A stretch of 10,033 nucleotides of DNA from CAZYWA01 sp964650975 [NCBI: uncultured bacterium] (GTDB taxonomy: Bacteria > JADJOY01): the NCBI GenBank assembly GCA_964650975.1, contig CAZYWA010000273.1, positions 1 through 10,033 on the forward strand, in the 5' to 3' direction. Positions within the stretch are counted from its first letter, which is position 1. The number at the start of each line of letters is the position of its first letter. The translations under genes were made by a program, and so were the position numbers. Of this stretch, positions 1 through 5,802 are shown in pieces. Below the pieces are notes generated by a model, which worked only from the letters and a program-made list of their open reading frames with translations, was not told where the DNA came from and ran no database searches.

Positions 1-503
1 ATTTCAGCTACTTCGAGAACGAATCGTCCGCGCGCACCTTGCCGGCGCCGTCCGATGGCGTGGAGGAAGACGATCTCTTCGTGCTGCTGCGCGGGCTGCG
101 CGGCGACTATCTGGAGCCGGGCGCCAGCCGCGCGGCTCCGTTCCTGGCGAGCCCGTTCCAGCGCCGGCTCGCGCACCGCGGCCTCGAGTGGTCGACGGTC
201 ACGATCGAGCGCGCTCGCGAAACCGAGTCCGTGGCCGTGCCTGCCGGCTCGTTCGCGACCGATCGCTACACCGTGAAGCCGGCCGACGGACGCGAGGGTC
301 ATTTCTTCATCGAGCACGCCATGCCCCACCGCGTGATTCGCTGGAGCTGGAGCCCGCCGGCCAATGCCACCGGCCACGGTCTCGGCGGAACCGACGAGGG
401 TCTGCTCACCGGCACCTCCCGGGAGCCTTACTGGAAGGAACACGACCCCGGCGATGAGAAGTACCTTCCGGCCCTCGGTCTCGAGCCCGCCGTCCGACCC
501 TGA
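1..503 (+). CDS. C-terminal fragment of an unrecognised protein (5' end outside window)
   Basis: The frame is open from the first complete codon at position 3 and ends at TGA 501-503, giving about 166 residues that enter from the left edge. A TTG at 39 could serve as a start, but codons before it continue the same frame without a stop (they read FSYFENESSART), so a truncated gene is more likely. I do not recognise the family with certainty. The middle part (around 185-355) has alternating hydrophobic and polar residues with a 'VAVPAGSFATDRYTV' stretch followed by 'FFIEHAMPHRVIRWSW'. This resembles the beta-strand pattern of DUF3108/TapB-like periplasmic proteins, where a 'VPAG.F' turn is typical; that is a weak inference. 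The tail is rich in Gly, Pro and charged residues and has no membrane helix. It is followed by a 163-nt gap before the Yip1-type gene, so co-transcription is not clear. Confidence 0.6.
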   Translation, partial: FSYFENESSARTLPAPSDGVEEDDLFVLLRGLRGDYLEPGASRAAPFLASPFQRRLAHRGLEWSTVTIERARETESVAVPAGSFATDRYTVKPADGREGHFFIEHAMPHRVIRWSWSPPANATGHGLGGTDEGLLTGTSREPYWKEHDPGDEKYLPALGLEPAVRP

Positions 504-666
504 CCGGCTCGGAAGCTCCGCGCCGTTCGCTCACTTGGGCCTCGCGCGCGAGGGACCGCGCGCGCTCCAGACTGCATCCCGCGTCTGAGACACGAGAGCT
601 TCTGCGGGTGTTTCTCGAAACTCCCGCTGGGAGCGATGCTGAATGCTTCTCGACTCGGAGGCCGTC
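504..666. other. Intergenic gap with several small inverted repeats
   Basis: No gene is supported here. The gap holds three short inverted repeats: CCTCGCGCGCGAGG at 540-553 (perfect 14-bp palindrome), GTTTC-tc-GAAAC at 610-621, and CTCCC-gct-GGGAG at 621-633. None is followed by a T run, so they are not classical intrinsic terminators, though RNA stem-loops at the end of the upstream gene are possible. GGAG at 657-660 is a well-placed ribosome binding site for the ATG at 667. I see no convincing -35/-10 pair. Confidence 0.4.
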
Positions 667-1941
667 ATGGACATCTCCAAGATCGTCGCGCGCGCCAAGG
701 CCCTGATCAGCCGGCCGGAGGCCGAATGGCCCGTGATCGCCGCGGAACCGGCCACCGTGGGGAGCATCTACGCCGGCTACGTCGTCATCCTGGCGGCGCT
801 CGGGCCCGTCGCGGACTTCGTCAGCACCTTCTTGTTCGGTGTGCACACGCCGCTCGGAACGATCCGCTACGGCATGTTCACGCTGATCCGGATGCTGGTG
901 TTCGGTTACGTGGGCTCGCTGGTGGGCGTCTATCTCATGACCTTGCTGGTCGATGCCTTGGCGCCGAGGCACGGTGGCGAGAAGAACCAGGTGCAGGCGC
1001 TCAAGGCCGTGGCGTACTCGGCGACCCCGATGTGGCTGGTGGGCGTGCTGCGAATCGTTCCCGGCGCCGGTTACGTGCTGTGGATCGTCGAGATCGCGGC
1101 GCTGGTGATGGCCTTCCGGCTGCTGCGCCAAGGGCTGGTGCACACCATGAAGGTCGAGGCCCAGCAGGCCGGCGGCTACGCCGGGCAAGCGGTGGCCGTG
1201 GCGGTGGTGGCGGGTCTGGTGGTGGCCGCCATCTCGGTGGGCGTCGGCGGCGTGCGCCAGATGGCGAGGAAGACCGCGCCCAGCACGTCGAGCCTTTCGG
1301 ACGACGACCAGGTGAAGGTCGACCCCGCGAGCCCGCTCGGGAAGCTCCAAAGCTGGAGCAAGAACATGGAGCAGGCCGGGAAGAAGATGGACGACGCGCA
1401 GAAGACCGGAGACCCCGACGCGCAGCAGAAGGCGGTCGGTCAGATGATGGGCGCCCTCTTCGGCGACGGCGATCAGGTCGAGTCGCTGGATCCGGAGCGG
1501 CTCAAGGCGTTCCTGCCCGAGAAGCTCTCCGGGCTCACGCGCGCCAGCTTTTCGTCCGAGCGCAATGCGGCGATGGGCCTGCAGGTCTCGGAGGCGCAAG
1601 CGAGCTACGGCGACGCGGCTGGGCACATGCTCGATCTCGACGTGACCGACGCGGGCGGAGCCAAGGGCATGATGATGTTCGCGAGCTGGGCGATGCTCCA
1701 GCAGGAGCGCCAGACCGATCACGGTTACGAGAAGAGCACCAAGAAGGACGGGCGGCTGGTGCACGAAGAATGGGACACCCAGGAGAACCGCGGCGAATAC
1801 TCGATGGTGATCGCCGACCGTTTCGTGGTGAAGGTCTCGGGCCAGGCCTCCGGAATCGATCAGCTGCGCTCCGCGGTCGAGAGCCTCGACATCAAGGGGC
1901 TCGAGGCGCTCAAGGGCGAAGGCGTCAAGAAGAGCGGGTGA
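667..1941 (+). CDS. Yip1-domain multi-pass membrane protein with soluble C-terminal domain
   Basis: This 424-residue protein begins like bacterial Yip1-family (PF04893) proteins: an amphipathic start (MDISKIVARAKALISRPEAEW) leading into a set of hydrophobic helices at about 33-50, 70-97, 112-128, 133-153 and 171-194. The 'P.aEW..IaaEp' lead-in and the helix-rich core with conserved prolines are characteristic of that family, whose biochemical role in bacteria is unknown. Residues about 200-275 are a charged, Gln/Lys/Asp-rich linker, likely helical. Residues about 276-418 look like a compact alpha/beta domain with a 'LPEKLSGLTR' entry, a conserved-looking 'GYEKSTKKDGRLVHEEWD' segment and 'DRFVVKVSG', on the opposite side of the last helix. 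ATG 667 is chosen over CTG/ATG codons from 643 because GGAG lies 6 nt upstream and the protein then starts at the usual family N-terminus. The next gene starts 6 nt after the stop, indicating one operon. Confidence 0.85.
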   Translation: MDISKIVARAKALISRPEAEWPVIAAEPATVGSIYAGYVVILAALGPVADFVSTFLFGVHTPLGTIRYGMFTLIRMLVFGYVGSLVGVYLMTLLVDALAPRHGGEKNQVQALKAVAYSATPMWLVGVLRIVPGAGYVLWIVEIAALVMAFRLLRQGLVHTMKVEAQQAGGYAGQAVAVAVVAGLVVAAISVGVGGVRQMARKTAPSTSSLSDDDQVKVDPASPLGKLQSWSKNMEQAGKKMDDAQKTGDPDAQQKAVGQMMGALFGDGDQVESLDPERLKAFLPEKLSGLTRASFSSERNAAMGLQVSEAQASYGDAAGHMLDLDVTDAGGAKGMMMFASWAMLQQERQTDHGYEKSTKKDGRLVHEEWDTQENRGEYSMVIADRFVVKVSGQASGIDQLRSAVESLDIKGLEALKGEGVKKSG

Positions 1942-1947
1942 GCGACG

Positions 1948-2637
1948 GTGACCGAGCCCGTCCCGTCCGCGGGCGCCGAGGTCGAGGCGCTGCTCGAGCC
2001 CGGTGAGAGCCTGCTGTGGTGGGGCCGGCCGCGGTTCCGCGACCGGCTCGCGGCCCTCGGCGCGGTCGAGGGCTCGCGGCCGGTCCGCGCCGGTTTCGAG
2101 CGCGGGCTCAAGCTCGGGTGTCTGGCGTCGGGCGCCCTCTTGCTGGCGCTGGTCGCCGCGATGCTGGTGCTGCAGGTGCGTTTCGAGATGATGAGCGGCC
2201 GGACCGGCGCATCGACGGTCGCGACGGCCGTCGCGGCGCTCTTCGCCGTCGGCGGAGCGCTCGCGGTGCTGGGCGTGGGTCCGGCCACGGCCTATCGCTC
2301 GGCCCGCGACGGACGTTATCTGCTGACCGACCGGCGCGTCATCGTCGCCGATCCCGGGGACGACGCTGGCGTCGCGCTTCGTGAGCTGCGCTTCGCGGGC
2401 GCGTCGCGTGCGCTGGCCGTCGAGGTGAAGCGGGCGCGCCTCGGCTCACGCGTCGACGTGCTGTTCCGGTCGGTCGCCGACGATCCGAGCTCCGCTCGGG
2501 TCTCGTCGCCCGCGCCCCCGGCGCAGTGGCTGGCGTTCGTCGGCGTGGGCTCGGCCGAGGAAGCCGAGCGAATCGAGGGTCTGGTCGAGGAAACCCTCGC
2601 GCATTCGAGATCCCGCTCGGGCGCTCACCTCTCGTAG
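1948..2637 (+). CDS. Two-helix membrane protein with bacterial PH-like segment
   Basis: This 229-residue protein starts at GTG 1948, 6 nt after the stop of the Yip1-type gene. The N-terminal 'LLEPGESLLWWGRPR' (residues about 15-29) and the 'GRYLLTDRRVIV' strand (122-133) are hallmarks of bacterial PH-domain membrane proteins (YdbS/YvlB-like and DUF-type relatives), in which 'PGE..LW.GrP' precedes two helices and 'Y.lTdrRl' opens the PH-like barrel. The helices lie at about 57-77 and 89-112. The barrel would cover about 115-215, interrupted by a Ser/Ala/Pro-rich insert near 179-192. The C-terminus is an acidic helix followed by a basic Ser/Arg tail. The GTG start lacks a strong Shine-Dalgarno sequence, so translational coupling with the upstream gene is plausible. 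Function is unknown; adjacency to a Yip1 protein suggests a role in membrane organisation, which is inference. Its TAG stop lies inside an 18-bp palindrome shared with the converging amidase gene. Confidence 0.8.
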   Translation: MTEPVPSAGAEVEALLEPGESLLWWGRPRFRDRLAALGAVEGSRPVRAGFERGLKLGCLASGALLLALVAAMLVLQVRFEMMSGRTGASTVATAVAALFAVGGALAVLGVGPATAYRSARDGRYLLTDRRVIVADPGDDAGVALRELRFAGASRALAVEVKRARLGSRVDVLFRSVADDPSSARVSSPAPPAQWLAFVGVGSAEEAERIEGLVEETLAHSRSRSGAHLS

Positions 2638-2649
2638 CGCGCGCTACGA
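2632..2649. terminator. 18-bp perfect palindrome spanning both stop codons of convergent genes
   Basis: TCGTAGCGCGCGCTACGA is its own reverse complement. It contains the + strand TAG (2635-2637) and the - strand TAG (complement of 2644-2646), which are only 6 nt apart. As RNA it would fold in either direction into a 7-bp stem with a GCGC loop at the 3' end of each coding region. There is no T run on either side, so efficient intrinsic termination is not assured. It may act as a bidirectional 3' end or pause structure. Confidence 0.45.
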
Positions 2650-4035
2650 CGGTGGTTGCGCGGACATCGCAGCCCTGCGCGCGCGCCAGCCGAGCGCTTG
2701 CTCGAGCGAGCGGCAGACTTGCAGCAGCCGGACGTCGTCGCCGGCGCGCGCGGTGAGCATTGCTCCGATCGGCAACCCGGAGGCCGAGATCCCGGCGGGC
2801 ACGCTGGCCGACGGCTGGCCCGAGACGTTGAACACCGCGGTGAACCCGCCGAGCTCGGCGGCCGCGCGGAACTGTGGCTCGGGTGCGAGGCCGCTCCACT
2901 CGTTCACGCGTGGAGCGAGGCGGCCCACGGTGGGCGTCAAGAGCAGGTCGGCGGTGCCGAACCACTCGACCACGCGCCTCTGCAGCTGGTCGCGGATCGC
3001 GAGCGCCTGGGCGAGCGTCACGCGCCGCCCCGCTTCGCGCAGCCAGCGGGTGACGGGCTGCATCACGCCGTCCCCCAGCGTCGGCGGCCGTGCCGCGAGG
3101 TACTGGTAGATCGGCAGGAACTCGTCGAGTGCGCCCTGCGTCGGCTCGACCGGCTCCACGTGATGGCCGAGATCGGCGAGCGCTCGCGCCACCGATTGCA
3201 CGGCCAGGGTCACCTCCGGCTCGGCGATGCCGAGCGGCGATCGCAAGCACAGGTGCACGCGCAAGCCCTTGGGCGGCGCCTCGGCGGTTCGCGCCAGCAG
3301 CGAGTCGGGCGCCGGTGGAAACGTGGTGCGTCCGCACAGCACGTCGAGCACCGCGGCGGTGTCGTCGACCGAGTGGCTCACCGAGCCCATGGTCGAGAGT
3401 CCGCAGTGGTCCATCTTCGCGTAGAAGTCCGGGGTGAGGCCGCGCGACGGCTTGAATCCGAACAAGTGGCAGAAGGACGCGGGAATGCGGATCGAGCCCG
3501 CGCCGTCGGCGGCGTGCGCGAGCGCCACGAAGCCCGCCGCCACCGCCGCGGCCGAGCCGCCGCTCGAGCCTCCCGAGGAGTGAGCCGGGTTCCATGGATT
3601 CGCGGTGGGCGGCTGCAGGTCGGTCTCGACCACCGGCATGAGCGCCAGCTCCGAGGTCGCGGTCTTGCCGAGAATCACCAGGCCGGCGCGGCGCAGCAGC
3701 CGCACGGCGGGCGAGTCGGCCGGTGTCCACGCGTAGCGGTAGGCGCGCGAGCCGGCCCGATTCCACGCGAAGCGCACCGGATCGGTGTCCTTGATCGCGA
3801 ACGGCACGCCGTGGAAGACCGGACCGGCCGCGGTGCTCTTGCGGGCCCGCCGTCGGTCCACGCTTCGCGCGGCGCGCAACGCTCGGGTGCCCAGCACCTG
3901 TACGAAGGCATGCAGCCGCGCGTCGTGGCGCGCGATGCGCTCCAGGTACCCACGAGCCAGCTCTTCGGCCGAGACCTCGCCACCGCGGATGGCGGCCGCT
4001 TGCTCGAGGCCGGTCGCGTCGAGCAGGGCGCTCAC
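2644..4035 (-). CDS. Amidase-signature family hydrolase
   Basis: An amidase-signature (PF01425) enzyme, which hydrolyses amide bonds in the cytoplasm; the substrate cannot be told from sequence. From GTG 4035 the protein has 463 residues, normal for the family. All three catalytic residues are visible: Lys82 in 'PFAIKDT', the cis-Ser near 157 in 'SSGGSSGGS', and the nucleophile Ser181 in '[11 protein letters not shown]'. The '[16 protein letters not shown]' block (193-207) and the C-terminal '[13 protein letters not shown]' block (403-415) are also typical. The 'GAGSIRIP' variant and the His in 'FCHLFGFKP' (family usually has Gly) are minor deviations. The start is uncertain. GTG 4089 adds 18 residues and would absorb the palindrome at 4074-4088. 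ATG 4242 would overlap the divergent hydrolase gene by about 100 nt and adds residues unlike the family. GTG 4035 puts '[22 protein letters not shown]' right at the N-terminus as is usual, but has no clear Shine-Dalgarno. Confidence 0.9.
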   Translation of the reverse strand: MSALLDATGLEQAAAIRGGEVSAEELARGYLERIARHDARLHAFVQVLGTRALRAARSVDRRRARKSTAAGPVFHGVPFAIKDTDPVRFAWNRAGSRAYRYAWTPADSPAVRLLRRAGLVILGKTATSELALMPVVETDLQPPTANPWNPAHSSGGSSGGSAAAVAAGFVALAHAADGAGSIRIPASFCHLFGFKPSRGLTPDFYAKMDHCGLSTMGSVSHSVDDTAAVLDVLCGRTTFPPAPDSLLARTAEAPPKGLRVHLCLRSPLGIAEPEVTLAVQSVARALADLGHHVEPVEPTQGALDEFLPIYQYLAARPPTLGDGVMQPVTRWLREAGRRVTLAQALAIRDQLQRRVVEWFGTADLLLTPTVGRLAPRVNEWSGLAPEPQFRAAAELGGFTAVFNVSGQPSASVPAGISASGLPIGAMLTARAGDDVRLLQVCRSLEQALGWRARRAAMSAQPPS

Positions 4036-4073
4036 CGGGCGCTCGGCGCCGCCCGGATCGCCCCGAGCGCTCT

Positions 4074-4098
4074 TGTCACAATGTGACACATAGTGATA
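4074..4098. promoter_or_regulatory. Operator-like inverted repeat in the divergent intergenic region
   Basis: TGTCAC-aat-GTGACA (4074-4088) is a perfect 6-bp inverted repeat with a 3-nt spacer. A further half-site-like GTGATA lies exactly 10 bp (one helical turn) after GTGACA, at 4093-4098. The stretch is clearly more AT-rich than its surroundings and sits between the divergent amidase and alpha/beta-hydrolase genes, so one bound regulator could control both. TTGTCA (4073-4078) resembles a -35 box for the rightward gene, with a weak -10 candidate around 4095-4102. No regulator gene is in the window. The repressor family cannot be named. Confidence 0.5.
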
Positions 4099-4138
4099 CG
4101 TTGGATGGACTGACGGCTGCGGCGCGCGGAGGTGGCGG

Positions 4139-5236
4139 ATGAATGGGTGGCTCTCGCGAACGTTCGATGGAATCGCGGCATTCCTGGGCCGGCTGGTGCT
4201 CAAGCGCAGCCCGCCGAGCCCCAATACCTTGGCACATCTCACCGCGTATCACGGACGCGCGCCGGACGATCTCTTCGCCGAACCGCGAACGCTGCCCTCG
4301 GTCACCGAGGTGCCGCGCTGGCGGCTGCTCGGTCTCGAGTCGCGGCATCTCACCTTCCGTTCGCTCCACGAGCCGGTCACCGAGGAGTTCCGGGGGCGGC
4401 ACCAGGGCGAGTATCAGCTCAACAATCGCGTGCACGTCCGCTGGGTGAGGCACACGGATGGCGCGCCGAGGCCCACCATCATCCTGCTTCACAGCTGGAT
4501 GCAGCCCGAGACCGTGCTCGAGGAGCTGACGTTGCTGCCGTGGCTGGCCCGAAGGCTGGGCGCCGACGTCGCGCGCATGCAGCTGCCCTATCACGGGCGG
4601 CGCCGGCCGGAGAGCTCGCGCTGGGACGGCGAGCTCTTCTGGACCGCCGATCTGGTGCGCACCTTCGAGGCGATCCGCCAGAGCGTGATCGACGCGCGCA
4701 CGCTGGCCTCGCTGCTCGCCGCACGCGGCGCGGGGCCGGTCGGCGTGCTCGGATTCAGCCTCGGCGGGATGATGACGCTGGCGCTGGCGGCGCTCGATTC
4801 GCGGTTCGCGTTCGCGGTGCCGGTGGCGGCGCACCTCGATCTCGCTGGAGTGCTCGCCGACGCGTCGCTGTTGCGCCCGATGCGCGAGGAGCTGGCGCGC
4901 TTCGGCTGGGGTCCGGCGCAGGTGGACGGCTACGTCTCGACGATCGGCCTCCACGATATGGCTCCGCGCATTCCTCGCGAGCGGATGCTGTTCGTGGCGG
5001 GGCGCCACGACCGGCTGCTTCACGCCGAGCGCACCCAGGCGCTCTGGTCGCGCTGGGGAGAGCCGCCGATCCACTGGTACGAAGGCGGGCACCTGGGGAT
5101 CTTCACGCATCTGCCCGGCATCGTGCGCGCCACGCGGACGTTCCTCGAAGGCATCGGCCTGGTGCCGCCGGTCGCGATTCCCGCGGTGCCGCGCCCCGAA
5201 GCGTGGCCGCCGCGGCTCGCCGTCGCGCCGGCCTGA
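4139..5236 (+). CDS. Alpha/beta-hydrolase with serine nucleophile (ABHD18-like layout)
   Basis: A 365-residue alpha/beta-hydrolase. Visible elements in order: strand and oxyanion region 'TIILLHSWMQ' (113-122), nucleophile elbow G-F-S-L-G-G with Ser207, acid Asp291 in 'VAGRHDRLLH', and catalytic His318 in 'YEGGHLGIF'. The fold is preceded by about 110 residues instead of the usual 20-40, including a hydrophobic start (residues 10-21) and 'LESRHLTFRSLHEPVTEEF'. That long lead-in, together with 'LPYHGRRRPESSRWDGELFWTADLVRTFEAIRQSVIDAR', resembles the DUF2048/ABHD18 branch, whose eukaryotic members are poorly characterised lipid-related hydrolases; the family assignment is from memory of the pattern. 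ATG 4139 is supported by GGAGG at 4128-4132 with 6-nt spacing. The first 20 residues could be a weak membrane-associating helix. The gene is divergent from the amidase; after its stop there are 86 nt before the next gene, which has its own promoter candidate. Confidence 0.85.
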   Translation: MNGWLSRTFDGIAAFLGRLVLKRSPPSPNTLAHLTAYHGRAPDDLFAEPRTLPSVTEVPRWRLLGLESRHLTFRSLHEPVTEEFRGRHQGEYQLNNRVHVRWVRHTDGAPRPTIILLHSWMQPETVLEELTLLPWLARRLGADVARMQLPYHGRRRPESSRWDGELFWTADLVRTFEAIRQSVIDARTLASLLAARGAGPVGVLGFSLGGMMTLALAALDSRFAFAVPVAAHLDLAGVLADASLLRPMREELARFGWGPAQVDGYVSTIGLHDMAPRIPRERMLFVAGRHDRLLHAERTQALWSRWGEPPIHWYEGGHLGIFTHLPGIVRATRTFLEGIGLVPPVAIPAVPRPEAWPPRLAVAPA

Positions 5237-5282
5237 GCGTCGCCCTTCTCCGCGACCCGTGTTGCTCCGGGGCGGCGGTCGA

Positions 5283-5311
5283 TTGAGCGAGCCTCGCGGT
5301 TCGGGTATAGC
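5283..5311 (+). promoter_or_regulatory. Sigma70-like promoter, near-leaderless for the small membrane protein gene
   Basis: TTGAGC (5283-5288) and TATAGC (5306-5311) are separated by exactly 17 bp. Each hexamer matches the sigma70 consensus at 4 of 6 positions. Transcription would begin around 5317-5319, only a few bases before ATG 5323, giving an almost leaderless message. This agrees with the absence of a Shine-Dalgarno sequence there. It would drive the small membrane protein and the GMC oxidoreductase together. Confidence 0.5.
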
Positions 5312-5322
5312 GGCCCCGGCCG

Positions 5323-5781
5323 ATGAGCGAGGTTTCTCCGCTGTCGCAGGAAGTCCGGGCGTTCACCCGCTACCTGAGCGGGAGCGATCCCGACGACTAC
5401 GTGCGGAGCGCGTACGTTCGCGCGCTCACGCGGCTGCCCGAGCTCGATGAATCGCGCGCCTCCTGGTTCGACCGGCTGCTGCTCACGGTCGGCCGCCGCG
5501 GCGGCGTGCTGCTGAGACCGCTCGACGGCTACGCGCGGCTCTTTCGCCCCGCGTCTCCATTGCGGAAGCGTCTGGTGCTGCTGCTCGCGATCCTGGAATC
5601 GTGGGGGCCGTCGTCGGAGCGGCTGGAGCGCTTCGAGCCAGGGTCGCCCGCGGTCACGCTCGCGCGCCTCGCGGCGAGCGTCGCGGTCTCGATCGTGGGA
5701 GTAGCGGTCGCTTTCGTCATTCTGGGACCGCTCGACGCCGCGAGCCGCCTCCTCTCGAGCGCCGCGCCGCGCGCGGCGTGA
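5323..5781 (+). CDS. Small single-helix membrane protein paired with GMC oxidoreductase
   Basis: I do not recognise a named family. The 152-residue protein has a soluble, largely helical N-terminal part with many Arg, Asp and Tyr residues (1-105) and one clear membrane helix near the C-terminus (about 110-137, 'VTLARLAASVAVSIVGVAVAFVIL' region), then a short amphipathic tail. There is no signal peptide, so the bulk probably stays in the cytoplasm as a tail-anchored protein. ATG 5323 follows directly on a promoter candidate and lacks a Shine-Dalgarno site. The next gene, a GMC oxidoreductase with no membrane segment of its own, starts 21 nt after the stop. By analogy with gluconate dehydrogenase-type enzymes, whose flavoprotein works with a small partner subunit, this protein could anchor or escort the oxidoreductase; that role is inference only. 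It has no cysteine residues, so it is not a haem c or iron-sulfur electron carrier. Confidence 0.7.
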   Translation: MSEVSPLSQEVRAFTRYLSGSDPDDYVRSAYVRALTRLPELDESRASWFDRLLLTVGRRGGVLLRPLDGYARLFRPASPLRKRLVLLLAILESWGPSSERLERFEPGSPAVTLARLAASVAVSIVGVAVAFVILGPLDAASRLLSSAAPRAA

Positions 5782-5802
5782 AGCGGACGCGCCACCGCGG
5801 TC

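Noticed and set aside
540-553. Perfect palindrome CCTCGCGCGCGAGG
   Set aside because: A CG-alternating core in a 70% GC genome makes such palindromes frequent by chance. There is no T run or partner site nearby, so no function is claimed.
643-666. Earlier start for the Yip1-type protein
   Set aside because: It adds eight residues not usual for the family and places the GGAG ribosome binding site (657-660) inside the coding region.
406-1764. Long open frame on the - strand opposite the Yip1-type gene
   Set aside because: It is Arg/His-rich low-complexity protein with no recognisable domain, produced by high GC content with few stop codons. The + strand gene has a clear family, ribosome binding site and membrane pattern. 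The same applies to the long antisense frames at 2339-3766, 2656-4086, 4076-5110, 5020-6234, 6241-7716, 7230-8324 and 8490-9983.
4036-4242. ATG 4242 as amidase start
   Set aside because: It would overlap the well-supported start of the divergent hydrolase by about 100 nt, and the added 69 residues show no amidase similarity.
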